This document shows positions 23,875 through 33,215 of a stretch of DNA of 38,288 nt, piece by piece. The stretch comes from Fimbriimonadales bacterium. Lineage in GTDB: Bacteria; Armatimonadota; Fimbriimonadia; Fimbriimonadales; GBS-DC. The DNA lies in NCBI GenBank assembly GCA_025061985.1, contig JANXAW010000017.1:1-38288 (forward strand). Direction: 5' to 3'. The stretch's first letter is position 1. Every line of letters starts with the position of its first letter. Below the pieces are notes generated by a model. The model did not search any database. It saw nothing but the letters and a program-made list of their open reading frames with translations, and was not told where the DNA came from. The position numbers were made by a program, and so were the translations under genes.

Positions 23875-25338
23875 TTAGGTCGTCGGTAGGGCAGGGCGCA
23901 GGGGGCGCCACTGGTGGTGCTCGGAGTCTAAAATCCGCACGGCTTCGGGGGGTCCCTCGCTGCCTGCGGGGTAGGTGGAAAGCGGGCTGTCGCCACTTTG
24001 CCATGCCTTGAGGATGGGGTCTAACACGCGCCACGCCCACTCCACCTCGTCAAATCGCAAAAAGTGCTGGCGGTTGCCCTCCAAGGCGTCCAGCAGGAGC
24101 GTGGTGTAGGCGTCGAAGCCCTCTTGCCCCGCCTCGCGGTAGGGGGCACGCAGCACAATCGTGCGCGGCTTCAGCTCCAGCCCGAGCTTTTTGGCTTGCG
24201 CCACCAAGTAGATTGCCTCAGCGGGCTTCATCTCAAAGATAAACCAGTTCGGCTCCAGCCGATCCAGTGGCGTTTCGCGAAACAGGTGCAACGGGGGCAC
24301 TTTGAACTGGATGGCGATTTCGCTGCGGTCGGCGGCGAGGCGTTTGCCCGTGCGCAAGTAAAACGGCACGCCCCGCCAACGCCAGTTGTCCACGTACAGC
24401 TTGATCGCGGCGTAGGTTTCGGTCGTGGAGTTGCGAGGGATGCCTTCTTCCTCGAGGTAGCCGGGCACGCGCTCGCCGTTGATTTCGCCTGCGGTGTATT
24501 GGGCGCGCACAGCGAAAGCATTCACCGCACTGCGCGGGATCGGGCGCACGCTTTTGAGCACCTTCACCTTCTCGGTGCGCAGGTCGTCATACACCAGACT
24601 GCTGGGCGGTTCCATCGCGGTGAGCGCAAACAGCTGCATCAGGTGGTTTTGGATCATATCGCGGAGGGCGCCTGCTTGGTCGTAGTAGCTCGCGCGCCCC
24701 TCCAGCCCTGAGGTCTCCGCTGCGGTGATTTGCACATGCTCCACATAGTTGCGGTTCCACAGCGGCTCCAGCAGCAGGTTCGCGAAACGGAACACCAAAA
24801 TGTTTTGCACAGTTTCTTTACCCAAGTAGTGATCGATGCGAAAGATTTGTTCCTCGTGCCAGTGTTCGCGCACTTGGCGGTCGAGGGCTTGGGCGCTCTC
24901 AAGGTCATAGCCGAAGGGCTTTTCGATGATGAGCCGACGGAAGCCGTGCGTTTCGTCGTGGTAGCCCGCGTGTGCCAGCAGTTGGCTGGCGGTGGCAAAC
25001 ACGCCAGGGGGCAGGGCGAGGTAGAACAGGGCGTTGCCGCGCACATACTCGCCCAGTTGGCAGATGCCCTGCTCGTCCAGCCCACCTTGCACATAGGCGA
25101 TAAAGCGCTGGCAGAACTTCTCCCAGCCGTCCAGCGACTTGCCCGCCTTGCGCAGCTCGTGTTCCACTTCGTTGAGGTATTGGGGCAGGGTGTAGGGGCG
25201 TCGGGCGTAGAGCAGGATGCGCACATGCTCTGGAAGCAGGTGGGCACGGCACAGTTGGAGCAGGGCGGGTAGCAGCAGGCGGCGCGTGAGGTCGCCCGTT
25301 GCGCCGAAAATCACGATACAGGTCTCGCGCGTGTCCAT
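23875..25338 (-). CDS. zwf: Glucose-6-phosphate 1-dehydrogenase
   Basis: A 487-residue enzyme that oxidises glucose 6-phosphate to 6-phosphogluconolactone with NADP, opening the oxidative pentose phosphate pathway. The nucleotide motif GATGDL is at 12-17, EKPFG at 139-143 and the active-site RIDHYLGKE at 167-175. Later hallmarks are [36 protein letters not shown] and [14 protein letters not shown]. Length is normal. The ATG at 25338 lies 10 nt after a GGTATCCT box, which sits at the very end of the broken HEAT locus. No 6-phosphogluconolactonase gene is adjacent. Confidence 0.95.
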   Translation of the reverse strand: MDTRETCIVIFGATGDLTRRLLLPALLQLCRAHLLPEHVRILLYARRPYTLPQYLNEVEHELRKAGKSLDGWEKFCQRFIAYVQGGLDEQGICQLGEYVRGNALFYLALPPGVFATASQLLAHAGYHDETHGFRRLIIEKPFGYDLESAQALDRQVREHWHEEQIFRIDHYLGKETVQNILVFRFANLLLEPLWNRNYVEHVQITAAETSGLEGRASYYDQAGALRDMIQNHLMQLFALTAMEPPSSLVYDDLRTEKVKVLKSVRPIPRSAVNAFAVRAQYTAGEINGERVPGYLEEEGIPRNSTTETYAAIKLYVDNWRWRGVPFYLRTGKRLAADRSEIAIQFKVPPLHLFRETPLDRLEPNWFIFEMKPAEAIYLVAQAKKLGLELKPRTIVLRAPYREAGQEGFDAYTTLLLDALEGNRQHFLRFDEVEWAWRVLDPILKAWQSGDSPLSTYPAGSEGPPEAVRILDSEHHQWRPLRPALPTT

Positions 25339-25345
25339 CGCATGC

Positions 25346-27255
25346 CTAAGGATACCGTACCAGACGCGCTACCGTTTGGGAAGGGAGAGCTCCACGATGT
25401 CGCGTGCGCGCCACGGCGGGCAGGGCGGCTTGGGCGGCGGTAGCTGTAGTCCAGTCGTTGCCTAAAGCCCTCGTTCCGTGGCGGTCAATCGCAGCGGGGT
25501 AGGGCAGCTCGCGCGACAGCACCAGCAGCGCGGCGTCCAGCGCAGGCGCGAGCCACTCCACCTGCTCCGCCGCATACACCCGCGCCGCACGGGCGAGGTC
25601 TTCGCAGCCCTTCGAACAAATTGATTGTTGTCGTCCAAGAGCTGTTCAATCTCCCGCGCGCTGTTGGTGCTAGCAACCGCGCACAGTGCTTTACAAGCTG
25701 CCTTGCGGACAAGGGGGCTTCGATCCCTCAGAGCTTGAATCAGGCTAGGCGTCGCCTCGTGGGCGTGAGCAGCAGCAACCGCTTCACATGCCCATTTTCG
25801 TACGAAGCTGTCGGGATGCCTTATCAACGTCGTCAGCTCGTTGCGTGCGTCTGAATCGCTATCCAAGGAAACCAGCGCTTCCAAAGCGGCACATCGCACA
25901 AGCGCATCGCTGTCATAACGCATTTGCCGAAATGTCTCTAACTTTCGGGTGCCAGCAACTTTCGCCAATGCGCGTAGCGCTTCTGCACGAACGAAGCGGT
26001 TCGCTTCGCTGAGGTGCCTCAGTAGAGAATGCTCGATCACTGCACGCATCTGACTATCAAGCTCGCTTTCGGCAGCTATCCGACGTATTACCCGACCAAA
26101 CACCAGCTTTTATCAAGTTGTCGCGTGAGTCAAGAGCATTCACAAGACTTGGCAAAGCAAGAACACCTATGCGCCTGAGAGCCTCTGCTGCTAGCCATCG
26201 CTGCTCAAAATTTTCGCTGTTTAGCAAGTTAACCAGCGTCGGTACAGCAGGAGTACCACTTCGAGACAAAGCGATGCACGCAGACCAACGAACCATCTTG
26301 CTTGTGTCGCCCAACCTCTCAGCCAAGATGGGTATTCCCTCTACGCTCCCCAAGTGTCCGAGACTCCAGCAAGCGGTACGACGCACTTCCTCGTCGCTTA
26401 CTCGTATGCGCGCTAAGGAAGCAATCTCACTTGCGTAGTCTGAAGCTCGCAACCTCCCCAAAGCCCAGCATACTGCACGCTCTGTCCACCGTCTTTCCTC
26501 ACTACGAGCTGACAGGATTGTTCTGAGGGTGTCTCGATCTAACGGCGGGCGAATATTCCCGATTGCCCATACTGCCGTGCGAACAAGTTTTCGCCGCATC
26601 TGCCTTCCTGATCCTCCAACGCCTCAATCAGTGCGGGCGTGGCGCGGGCATCACCGATGTTACCCAACGCTTTTGCTGCGGCAGGGCGCACGGACCCCTG
26701 CTCATCCCTCAGTGCCCTAATCAGTGCGGGCACGGCGACGGTTCCCAGTACCACCACCTCTTGGCGCACTGCCTCAGCAGGCAACGCCCGCAGCAACACC
26801 TGTCACTGCGCCCGCTGCGCCAGGGTTTGCACCGCTTGGGTTAGTAGAAAGTCGGTCGCTCCCAGCTGCTGCAACGCTTGCCGAGCCTCCGCAAGCAGTT
26901 CAGCGTGAACCCTCAGCGCAGGCACGGCGCGGGCATCGCCAATCTTGCCCAACGCCTCTGCCGCCGCACGGCGTACCTCCCAGTTCCCATCCCTCAGCGC
27001 TTCAATCAGCGCGGGCACGGTAGGCGCGCCTGCAAGCGCCGACTGCTCCGCAACCGCCAGCTTCAGCTGATTGCGGTTCTTGCGCGCATAGTGGCTGCAG
27101 GACGCCATCAAGCCAAACGCCCGACCCAGCAACACCTCGCAAGGAATGTACGCCACTTGCCACTCGCCCCAGCTGAGGATGCGCAAGCGAATACGATGCT
27201 GCTGCCCCTCCACGCAGGGCACAACGACCTCCACTTCCACTGCCTGCTGCTCCAT
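25346..27255 (-). pseudogene. Broken HEAT/PBS-lyase-repeat protein gene (mosaic)
   Basis: Read from 27255 downwards, this locus encodes HEAT repeats in several disconnected frames. Piece 1 (27255-26806) has a unique ~70-residue N terminus and then HEAT units such as VPALIEALRDGNWEVRRAAAEALG. An in-frame TGA at 26803-26805 interrupts it; repeats continue in the same frame to about 26600 (VPALIRALRDEQGSVRPAAAKALG). A frameshift near 26600 moves to MRRKLVRTAVWAIGNIRP (to about 26105). A second shift leads to a third frame (VFGRVIRRIAAES, to about 25600). A third shift leads to a different C-terminal piece (EDLARAARVYAAEQVEWL, to 25346). The middle ~25600-26600 is visibly less GC-rich than the ends. 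The start at 27255 has a good AGGAGGG Shine-Dalgarno sequence. A decayed or recombined gene is likelier than several small real genes; sequencing error is possible at single shifts. Confidence 0.7.
25349..25356 (-). promoter_or_regulatory. -10 box GGTATCCT of zwf
   Basis: Minus-strand GGTATCCT ends 10 nt before the zwf ATG. It is a one-base variant of the common box, hence lower confidence. Confidence 0.45.
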
Positions 27256-27590
27256 CGCCGCCCTCCTGCGTTGCACGCTTGTGCTGGGCGGTTTCTATTT
27301 TCAACGCTTGTCGCTACTGCGCTGCCGTGTGCGGATTTTTTCCAGAGCTTTTTTCCGAAGGGCACAGGAACCACGCCCCTACTGGCGCGACAGCATTCCT
27401 GCTGCCACTGTCAACGCTTACCACTAAACACTTTCTCCGAACAAACCCAGCCCACCCGCATCTGCTACCCGATCAGCCTACACAGTCGTTGGAGCAAGCC
27501 CGTTGTGTACTTTTCCCCGTGGGCGCAAAGCGTTTTTCAGCGGTGGGGAGGGGCGCGGTTGCGCACCCTGTATGGCAGTGCTACGGCAAA
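27256..27590. other. 335-bp stretch without a recognisable gene
   Basis: This lies between the tgt stop and the start of the HEAT locus. It is less GC-rich than the flanking genes. Plus-strand open frames cross it but show no family resemblance and no ribosome binding site. A TTGACA-like hexamer occurs on the minus strand near 27410, but no partner -10 is evident at 17 nt. It may be decayed sequence belonging to the adjacent pseudogene. Confidence 0.5.
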
Positions 27591-28664
27591 TCACAGCTGG
27601 CCTGTGCGGATAGCTTCGCGGATACGCGCCATCCAGCGCGCGTAGAACGCTAAGTTATGGTAGGTTGCTAGTCGGTAGCCCAGCATCTCTTCCGCGCGGA
27701 ACAGGTGGTGGATGTACGCCAGCGAGTAGCGCTGGCACACCCAGCAGTCGCATTCGGGATCCAGCGGTTCTTGGGCTTCGGCGTATTTGGCGTTGCGCAG
27801 GTTCAGTCGCCCACGAGAGGTGTAGACGGCGCCGTGGCGCGCCACGCGCGTGGGCAACACGCAGTCAAACATATCCACGCCTTGCTGAACGGCATACAGG
27901 ATATCTTCGGGCGTGCCTACGCCCATTAGGTAGCGCGGTTTGTCGGCGGGCATGCGGGGTGCCACCAGCGCCACAATCCGTTGCGTCTCCTCCACTGGCT
28001 CGCCCACTGAGACGCCACCAATCGCATAGCCAGGCAGTTCTAGGGCGGTGATTTGCTCAAGGCTCATCAGGCGCAGGTCTTCGTAGGTGCCTCCTTGGAT
28101 GATGCCAAACAGGGCTTGCTGCGTGGGCTTGGCTTGCCACGCCTGTTTGCAGCGGATTGCCCAGCGATAGGTGCGCTCAGTGGCACGCGCGACTTCATCA
28201 TACGAGGCGGGGTAGGGCGGGCACTCGTCAAACGCCATTATAATGTCGCTGCCCAAGTTCTGCTGGATTTGGATAGCGCGTTCGGGCGTGAACCGATGCT
28301 CAGAGCCGTCGATGTGCGAGCGGAAGGTGACGCCGTCGTCGTCAATCTGGCGCAAACTGGCAAGGCTGAACACCTGATAGCCCCCGCTATCGGTGAGGAT
28401 TGCCCCGTGCCAGCTCATAAACCGATGCAGCCCGCCCAGCCGTGCAATCCGCTCGTCGCCGGGACGCAGGTACAAGTGGTAGGTGTTGCCCAAGATGAGC
28501 CGGTAACCCAGCTGCTCCAGTTCGTCTTGGCTGAGCGTTTTGACAGTTGCCTGCGTGCCCACGGGCATAAACACGGGCGTTTCGATGGTGCCGTGTGGTG
28601 TATGCAGTCGCCCAAGCCGTGCGTGCGAGCGCGTGGAGCGCGCAACTACCTCAAACGCAATCAT
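27591..28664 (-). CDS. tgt: Queuine/preQ1 tRNA-ribosyltransferase
   Basis: A 357-residue tRNA-guanine transglycosylase that swaps guanine 34 for preQ1 in tRNAs with GUN anticodons, leading to queuosine. D92 in TDSGGYQVFS and nucleophile D267 in DMFDCVLPTRVARHG form the active site. GGVSVGEP is the base-binding loop. The zinc site is C305, C307, C310 and H336 (CDCWVC and TYHNL). It is about 15 residues shorter than many bacterial enzymes but has all key sites. The ATG at 28664 overlaps the gspE stop by one base (TGATG), so translation is probably coupled; a GTG one codon earlier is possible. Confidence 0.95.
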   Translation of the reverse strand: MIAFEVVARSTRSHARLGRLHTPHGTIETPVFMPVGTQATVKTLSQDELEQLGYRLILGNTYHLYLRPGDERIARLGGLHRFMSWHGAILTDSGGYQVFSLASLRQIDDDGVTFRSHIDGSEHRFTPERAIQIQQNLGSDIIMAFDECPPYPASYDEVARATERTYRWAIRCKQAWQAKPTQQALFGIIQGGTYEDLRLMSLEQITALELPGYAIGGVSVGEPVEETQRIVALVAPRMPADKPRYLMGVGTPEDILYAVQQGVDMFDCVLPTRVARHGAVYTSRGRLNLRNAKYAEAQEPLDPECDCWVCQRYSLAYIHHLFRAEEMLGYRLATYHNLAFYARWMARIREAIRTGQL

Positions 28665-29926
28665 CACTCTTCATACACGCCCGCGTAGACGGCTTGGATT
28701 ACCTCGTGCGGGGTGGTCAGCCCGCGCAGTACCTTGTCGCGCCCGTCATCCAACATCGTGCGGAAGCCTTCTTTGAGCGCGATTTGCAGAATCTGGTCGC
28801 CCGAAGCGCGCGAGACAATCGCCTCGCGAATGGCGGGGCTAATTCGCAGCAGCTCAAAAATGCCCGTGCGCCCGCGATAGCCCGTGTTCATACAGTTCTT
28901 GCAGCCCTTGCCAATCCAAAACCGTGCCTGCGAAAGCACTTCCTTCGAGATTTTGAGCGCAGCGATTTCGTCGGCGGTAGGTTGATAAGGCACGCGGCAG
29001 TCGGGGCAAATCAGGCGCACTAAGCGTTGCGCCATCGCGCACTGCAAGGTCGCCGCAATCAGGTAATCCTCCGCACCCATATCCATCATACGGCTGATGG
29101 TCTCGATGGCGTTGTTCGTGTGGAGGGTGGATAGCACCAAGTGCCCCGTGAGCGCGGCTTGGATGCCGATTTGTAGCGACTCGCGGTCGCGAATCTCGCC
29201 AATCATAATCACATCGGGGTCGTGGCGCAGCATCGCGCGCAGGGCACGCGGGAAAGTGATTTTCTCTGTGACCTGCACCTGCATCACATTGTCGGGGAAC
29301 TCGTACTCAACGGGATCCTCCACCGTGACGATGTTGCGGTGCACGCGGTCGAGCGTGTGCAGCGAGGCGTAGAGCGTGGAGGTTTTGCCAGAGCCAGTGG
29401 GTCCTGTTACCACCAGCATTCCGTAGGCGGTTTGCAGGGCGCGTCGCCAGTTCGCCAGCACCTCTGGAGGCATGCCAAGCGCATCCAGTTTGACCTGCAT
29501 TCGGGCAGGGTCAAGCAGGCGTATTGCGATGCGTTCCCCGTTTAGCGTGGGGATGCACGATACGCGCGCGCTCAGCCGCCGATCCATGTACTCCATATCG
29601 ATGCGCCCGTCTTGGGTGTCGCGCTTCTCGTCTAAGTGCATGTTCGCTGCGAGTTTGACGCGGCTAATCATCGCCTGAATTAAGTCGGGCTGCGTGATGA
29701 CATCGTACTCGTGCAGTAAGCCGTCGATGCGGAACCGAATGCGGAGGGCATTGCGCTCAGGGTGCATATGGATGTCTGAGGCGCCGCGCTCCAAGGCTTC
29801 AATAAACATTTGGTCAACGCGCTGCACGGCGAGGGAAAGCTCTTCGCCGCCCATTTCGCGGGAGATGCCCCCGTGACGCATCAGAATGCGAAACACACGC
29901 CCTGAACCGCGCATACCTGCGTACAT
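28664..29926 (-). CDS. Type IV pilus assembly/type II secretion ATPase (PilB/GspE family)
   Basis: A 420-residue hexameric secretion ATPase. It has the N2 domain (ASDIHMHPERNALRIRFRIDG), Walker A GPTGSGKT (175-182), the Asp box VEDPVEYEF, Walker B DPDVIMIGEIRD and the His box LSTLHTNNA. The zinc-binding tetracysteine of the PilB/GspE class is complete: C307, C310, C342 and C345. The full N1 domain that many PilB proteins carry is missing, so it is a short form. It would power pilus extension or secretion from the cytoplasmic side. No other pilus or secretion gene is in the window. The start has GGAG about 9 nt upstream. It is the first of two overlapping genes with tgt. Confidence 0.92.
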   Translation of the reverse strand: MYAGMRGSGRVFRILMRHGGISREMGGEELSLAVQRVDQMFIEALERGASDIHMHPERNALRIRFRIDGLLHEYDVITQPDLIQAMISRVKLAANMHLDEKRDTQDGRIDMEYMDRRLSARVSCIPTLNGERIAIRLLDPARMQVKLDALGMPPEVLANWRRALQTAYGMLVVTGPTGSGKTSTLYASLHTLDRVHRNIVTVEDPVEYEFPDNVMQVQVTEKITFPRALRAMLRHDPDVIMIGEIRDRESLQIGIQAALTGHLVLSTLHTNNAIETISRMMDMGAEDYLIAATLQCAMAQRLVRLICPDCRVPYQPTADEIAALKISKEVLSQARFWIGKGCKNCMNTGYRGRTGIFELLRISPAIREAIVSRASGDQILQIALKEGFRTMLDDGRDKVLRGLTTPHEVIQAVYAGVYEE

Positions 29927-29968
29927 GGGTTCTCACTCCTGCAGGTGATTAGACGGTTGAGGCAGCCA

Positions 29969-29976
29969 AGTATACC
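29969..29976 (-). promoter_or_regulatory. -10 box GGTATACT of the PilB/GspE-tgt operon
   Basis: Minus-strand GGTATACT lies immediately after the stop codon of the upstream gene and 42 nt before the ATG at 29926. This gives a leader of about 35 nt with a GGAG ribosome site. Confidence 0.6.
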
Positions 29977-30672
29977 TCACTTTTGGGCAGGGGTGTTCCA
30001 GGTTTGCTCGGAGACGGGCACATTTGGGGTTGCCTCGAACTCCATTACCAGCACCAGCGCGCCTGGCTGCTCGTCGATTTTGACCTCGGTGCGGATGCGC
30101 AGCACACGCATCAGCCCCGTGCTTTTGTCCAGAGTGATCTCTATGCCGTCTTCTTTGCCGCGTTCGTTGCGGATGCGCCCCGCAAGCACCACTTGCTTCT
30201 CGTCCTCCGTAGCCACTTTGAGGCTGGTGATTTGTTTGCGGAACTTCTCTTGGCTGTTTTTGCCACCCAGCACAAACACGAGGTCATAGGTAGGTAGCAC
30301 GCCCGCCTCGCTGAGCATTTCCAACAGCGCGATTCCAGAGTTGGCTACTGGCTTTGTGCCTTGCTCGTAGCGGAAGGTTTGCCCGTCCGATGTGTAGCGT
30401 TGCCCTTCGCCAGGGGCGTTCGCATCCTTGACCAGCAAGTGTAGGCGTGCAGGCGGCTGCACGGTGTAGGCGTACACATAGCGTTGAACAGGCTGTCCGT
30501 CTGGGTAGCGTGCGTTCACCATCAGCACGGTGAGGGTAGTCTTGCTTTGCAGGGTTTGCAGTTGGCTGTAGGCTTGAAAGGCTTTCTGGAGCCAATCGTC
30601 GGCGGGTTTTTCGATTTGCGCTGCACCGAGTGCGATGCTCCCCAGCGCCACAACAATCCACACGGCTCGCAT
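29977..30672 (-). CDS. Exported DUF2092/LolA-like protein
   Basis: A 231-residue protein with a signal peptide (RAVWIVVALGSIALGAAQ, cleavage near residue 18). The body reads as a LolA/LolB-like half-barrel of the DUF2092 type: an N-terminal helix (LQKAFQAYSQLQTLQSKTTLTV), beta strands with RYVYAYTVQPPARLHLLV, RYTSDGQTFRYEQGTKP, and DGIEITLDKSTGLMRVLRI. Related proteins carry or sense lipids in the periplasm; the exact role is unknown. The ATG at 30672 lies 9 nt after a GGTACACT box. It is divergent from the GT-C-like gene, with 36 bp between them. Confidence 0.8.
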   Translation of the reverse strand: MRAVWIVVALGSIALGAAQIEKPADDWLQKAFQAYSQLQTLQSKTTLTVLMVNARYPDGQPVQRYVYAYTVQPPARLHLLVKDANAPGEGQRYTSDGQTFRYEQGTKPVANSGIALLEMLSEAGVLPTYDLVFVLGGKNSQEKFRKQITSLKVATEDEKQVVLAGRIRNERGKEDGIEITLDKSTGLMRVLRIRTEVKIDEQPGALVLVMEFEATPNVPVSEQTWNTPAQK

Positions 30673-30681
30673 AGCAGGGAA

Positions 30682-30689
30682 AGTGTACC
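30682..30689 (-). promoter_or_regulatory. -10 box GGTACACT of the DUF2092 gene
   Basis: Minus-strand GGTACACT ends 9 nt before the ATG at 30672, so the transcript may be leaderless. The complementary strand shows no equally good box for the divergent gene. Confidence 0.55.
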
Positions 30690-30708
30690 CTGAGCGCGAA
30701 CAGCGACG

Positions 30709-32043
30709 GTGGTGCGCCGTTGGATTGTTGGATTAGGGCTGCTTTTGGCACTTAACCTAGTAGCCGTCGGGCGATGGCACTTCGACGACGGTCTCTACGA
30801 GAGCTTTGAGAACCACGACACGCGCACCATTCTGAAACGCTTGCAGCAGCCCCACTCGGTGTGGGAATGGTTTGTGGGGGATTGGGTGTTGGGGAACGGC
30901 TTCTATCGCCCGTTGCCCAGCGTGCTGTACCAGCTGGATTACTGGCTTTGGGGCGACCACTTGCTGCGCTGGAAGTTGACAAATGGGGTCTTGGCGGTGC
31001 TAAATGCGCTGCTGGTGGTAGCGCTTGGGTACGTGCTAGCGCAGCGGCGCGACTTTGCGTTGACGGTGGGGCTGATTTTCACGCTGTGGCAAACGGGTTT
31101 CCTACCGCCATTACCTCCGTGGCTGAGTTGGGTGGCACTAGCAGGGGGCATTGTGTGGGGCTGGTACACTGGCAACTGGCGAAGGGGCGCGCTTGTAGGT
31201 GCCTTTGCTCTCGCGGCGCTCGTCGAGCTTCGCTTTATCCCCAACTTGGCAGACTTGCATCAGCAAAGCTTTGCCTACCGTGCGGTTGGCTGGATTCCGG
31301 GGCGCACGGCGACTTTGATGACTGCCTTTGTGCTGGTGGCGCTGATTGGAACAGGCTTGCTTGCGCGCACAGGCAAGGCTCGTTGGGGAGCGTTGGGCTT
31401 GCTTGGGTGCATCGGGGCGTTGCTAAGCTACGAGCAAGCGATTGTGGTGCCTGTGCTGATGGCGCTTGTGGGGTGGGTGTGTCGCTCAGGGGATGCGGTC
31501 TCTGAAGCGCCGGGCAGGCTTCGCCTCCCTTGGCGAGCGCTCGCGCTAAGCGGGCTTTGTTTGCTGTTGCTGGTGCCATACGCCCTGTTCTATCGCACGC
31601 ACATTCCAAGCGGCACGGACTATCATCAGCAGCGCTTCAAACGGCTTCGAACCTTGCCGATAGCAGCGTTGAACTGGTTAGTGCCGCCAGCACCAGAGGT
31701 AGTGCTGCAGATAGGGCTGGTGCGTACAGCACCATTGACGCTCGCCTTCCCTAGCTTTTGGGCAGCGCAGTTGGCAGCAATCGCCTACTTAGCTGCCCTG
31801 CGAGAAGGCTTGCGCCGGCGCGAGGCGCTTCTGGGTTGGCTGGGATCCGTCATCGCTTACGCCCCCCTAATGCCTGTGCTACCTCTGATGCACTACTACT
31901 ATCTCCCCGCGGCACTGCGTGCGTTGTGGATAGGTATACTGCTGCTATGTCTGCTTACACCGCGCCCGACGCAAGGGGTTATTTTGGTCGGTATGGGGGA
32001 CGCTTCGTGCCCGAAACCCTCATCCCTGCGCTTGAGGAATTGA
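30709..32043 (+). CDS. Polytopic membrane protein, GT-C glycosyltransferase-like
   Basis: A 444-residue integral membrane protein with about ten hydrophobic segments. After the first helix comes [14 protein letters not shown], followed by [18 protein letters not shown]. An acidic DD pair in the first external loop followed by an RPL...LDYxLWG stretch is the arrangement of GT-C fold transferases that use polyprenyl-phosphate sugars (PMT/TMTC-like). This is a remote resemblance, not a firm assignment. The start is GTG 30709 or GTG 30712; neither has a clear ribosome site. Its last 97 nt overlap trpB in another frame, and the trpB promoter lies inside it. Confidence 0.65.
   Translation: MVRRWIVGLGLLLALNLVAVGRWHFDDGLYESFENHDTRTILKRLQQPHSVWEWFVGDWVLGNGFYRPLPSVLYQLDYWLWGDHLLRWKLTNGVLAVLNALLVVALGYVLAQRRDFALTVGLIFTLWQTGFLPPLPPWLSWVALAGGIVWGWYTGNWRRGALVGAFALAALVELRFIPNLADLHQQSFAYRAVGWIPGRTATLMTAFVLVALIGTGLLARTGKARWGALGLLGCIGALLSYEQAIVVPVLMALVGWVCRSGDAVSEAPGRLRLPWRALALSGLCLLLLVPYALFYRTHIPSGTDYHQQRFKRLRTLPIAALNWLVPPAPEVVLQIGLVRTAPLTLAFPSFWAAQLAAIAYLAALREGLRRREALLGWLGSVIAYAPLMPVLPLMHYYYLPAALRALWIGILLLCLLTPRPTQGVILVGMGDASCPKPSSLRLRN
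31933..31940 (+). promoter_or_regulatory. -10 box GGTATACT of trpB
   Basis: GGTATACT ends 6 nt before the trpB ATG at 31947. It lies inside the coding region of the upstream membrane protein gene. Confidence 0.6.
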
Positions 32044-33143
32044 CGGAGGCGTATCTTGCTCTCAAAGACGACCCTGACTTCCAACGCGAGCTGAACTACT
32101 ATCTGGTGACCTACGCGGGGCGCCCCACGCCGTTGTATTTTGCGGCGAATTTGAGCCGTGCGCTGGGGCATCAGGTTTATCTCAAGCGCGAAGACCTCTG
32201 CCACACGGGGGCGCACAAGATCAACAACGCCTTAGGGCAGGCGTTGCTAGCGAAGCGGATGGGCAAAAAGCGCATCATCGCCGAAACAGGCGCGGGGCAA
32301 CACGGCGTGGCAACAGCAACCGCTTGCGCCCTGCTGGGACTGGAATGCGAGGTGTACATGGGCGCAGAAGATATGCGGCGCCAGGCACTGAATGTGTTCC
32401 GCATGCAGCTGCTGGGGGCACGGGTGATTCCCGTGGAGAGTGGCACCGCCACCCTCAAAGATGCCACCAGTGAAGCCATCCGCGACTGGGTGACGAACGT
32501 GCGCACCACGCACTACATCATCGGCTCGTGCGTAGGACCGCATCCATATCCGATGATGGTGCGCGATTTTCAATCGGTAATCGGGCGCGAAGCGCGCGAG
32601 CAAATCCTCGCCTACACAGGAAGACTGCCCGATGTAGTCATCGCCAGCGTGGGTGGCGGTAGCAACGCCATAGGCATCTTCTACCCGTTTATTGAAGATG
32701 AAAGCGTGCGCTTGATTGGCGTGGAAGCGGGCGGGCGCGGACTGGAGACGGACGAGCACGCCGCTAGCTTAGTAGCAGGCGAGTTTGGCGTGCTGCACGG
32801 CTCCGCCAGCCTCGTGCTGCAAACCGAAGACGGACAGATTCGCCTCACGCACTCGGTCTCGGCAGGGTTAGACTATCCGGGCGTTGGTCCCGAACACGCT
32901 TACCTAAAAGAAATCGGGCGCGCCGAGTACTATGTGGCAACCGACGAGGAGGCGTTGAGTGCGTTTGTGTGGCTGGCACGGCACGAGGGCATCATCCCTG
33001 CGTTGGAGTGTGCGCACGCGCTGGCGTATCTGGCGAAGCTGGCGCCTACCTTACCCCCCAACAGCATAATTATCGTCAACCTATCGGGGCGAGGCGATAA
33101 AGATGTAGCGCATGTGGCGCAATTGCTCACACAAACCTCCTAA
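31947..33143 (+). CDS. trpB: Tryptophan synthase beta chain
   Basis: A 398-residue PLP enzyme that condenses indole with serine to give tryptophan. It is of the TrpB1 type: [15 protein letters not shown] at the N terminus, the PLP lysine K91 in [38 protein letters not shown] for the phosphate, and [11 protein letters not shown]. Length is normal. The ATG at 31947 is fixed by the family N terminus; the frame stays open further upstream but that part is not TrpB-like. trpA, normally next to trpB, is absent; the downstream gene is unrelated. The gene begins within the preceding membrane protein gene, with its own promoter. Confidence 0.96.
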   Translation: MSAYTAPDARGYFGRYGGRFVPETLIPALEELTEAYLALKDDPDFQRELNYYLVTYAGRPTPLYFAANLSRALGHQVYLKREDLCHTGAHKINNALGQALLAKRMGKKRIIAETGAGQHGVATATACALLGLECEVYMGAEDMRRQALNVFRMQLLGARVIPVESGTATLKDATSEAIRDWVTNVRTTHYIIGSCVGPHPYPMMVRDFQSVIGREAREQILAYTGRLPDVVIASVGGGSNAIGIFYPFIEDESVRLIGVEAGGRGLETDEHAASLVAGEFGVLHGSASLVLQTEDGQIRLTHSVSAGLDYPGVGPEHAYLKEIGRAEYYVATDEEALSAFVWLARHEGIIPALECAHALAYLAKLAPTLPPNSIIIVNLSGRGDKDVAHVAQLLTQTS

Positions 33144-33156
33144 GCCCCTTGCACAA

Positions 33157-33164
33157 GGTATACT
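33157..33164 (+). promoter_or_regulatory. -10 box GGTATACT of the PQQ-propeller gene
   Basis: GGTATACT lies 51 nt upstream of the ATG at 33216, giving a leader of roughly 44 nt that ends in GGGAGGT. Confidence 0.6.
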
Positions 33165-33215
33165 CAAGGCGTACGCATCGCAACTTTCGCGCGTCAGATG
33201 CACAGGGAGGTCCGT

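Noticed and set aside
26803-26805. Selenocysteine or other recoding of the in-frame TGA in the HEAT locus
   Set aside because: No SECIS-like hairpin was seen and the locus has at least three further frameshifts, so decay is simpler.
26878-27653. Long plus-strand open frames over 26878-27653
   Set aside because: They run opposite the HEAT repeats and across the gap, with no recognisable domain or ribosome site.
31758-31946. N-terminal extension of trpB to 31758
   Set aside because: The added residues are out-of-frame reading of the membrane protein gene and would pass through the trpB promoter.
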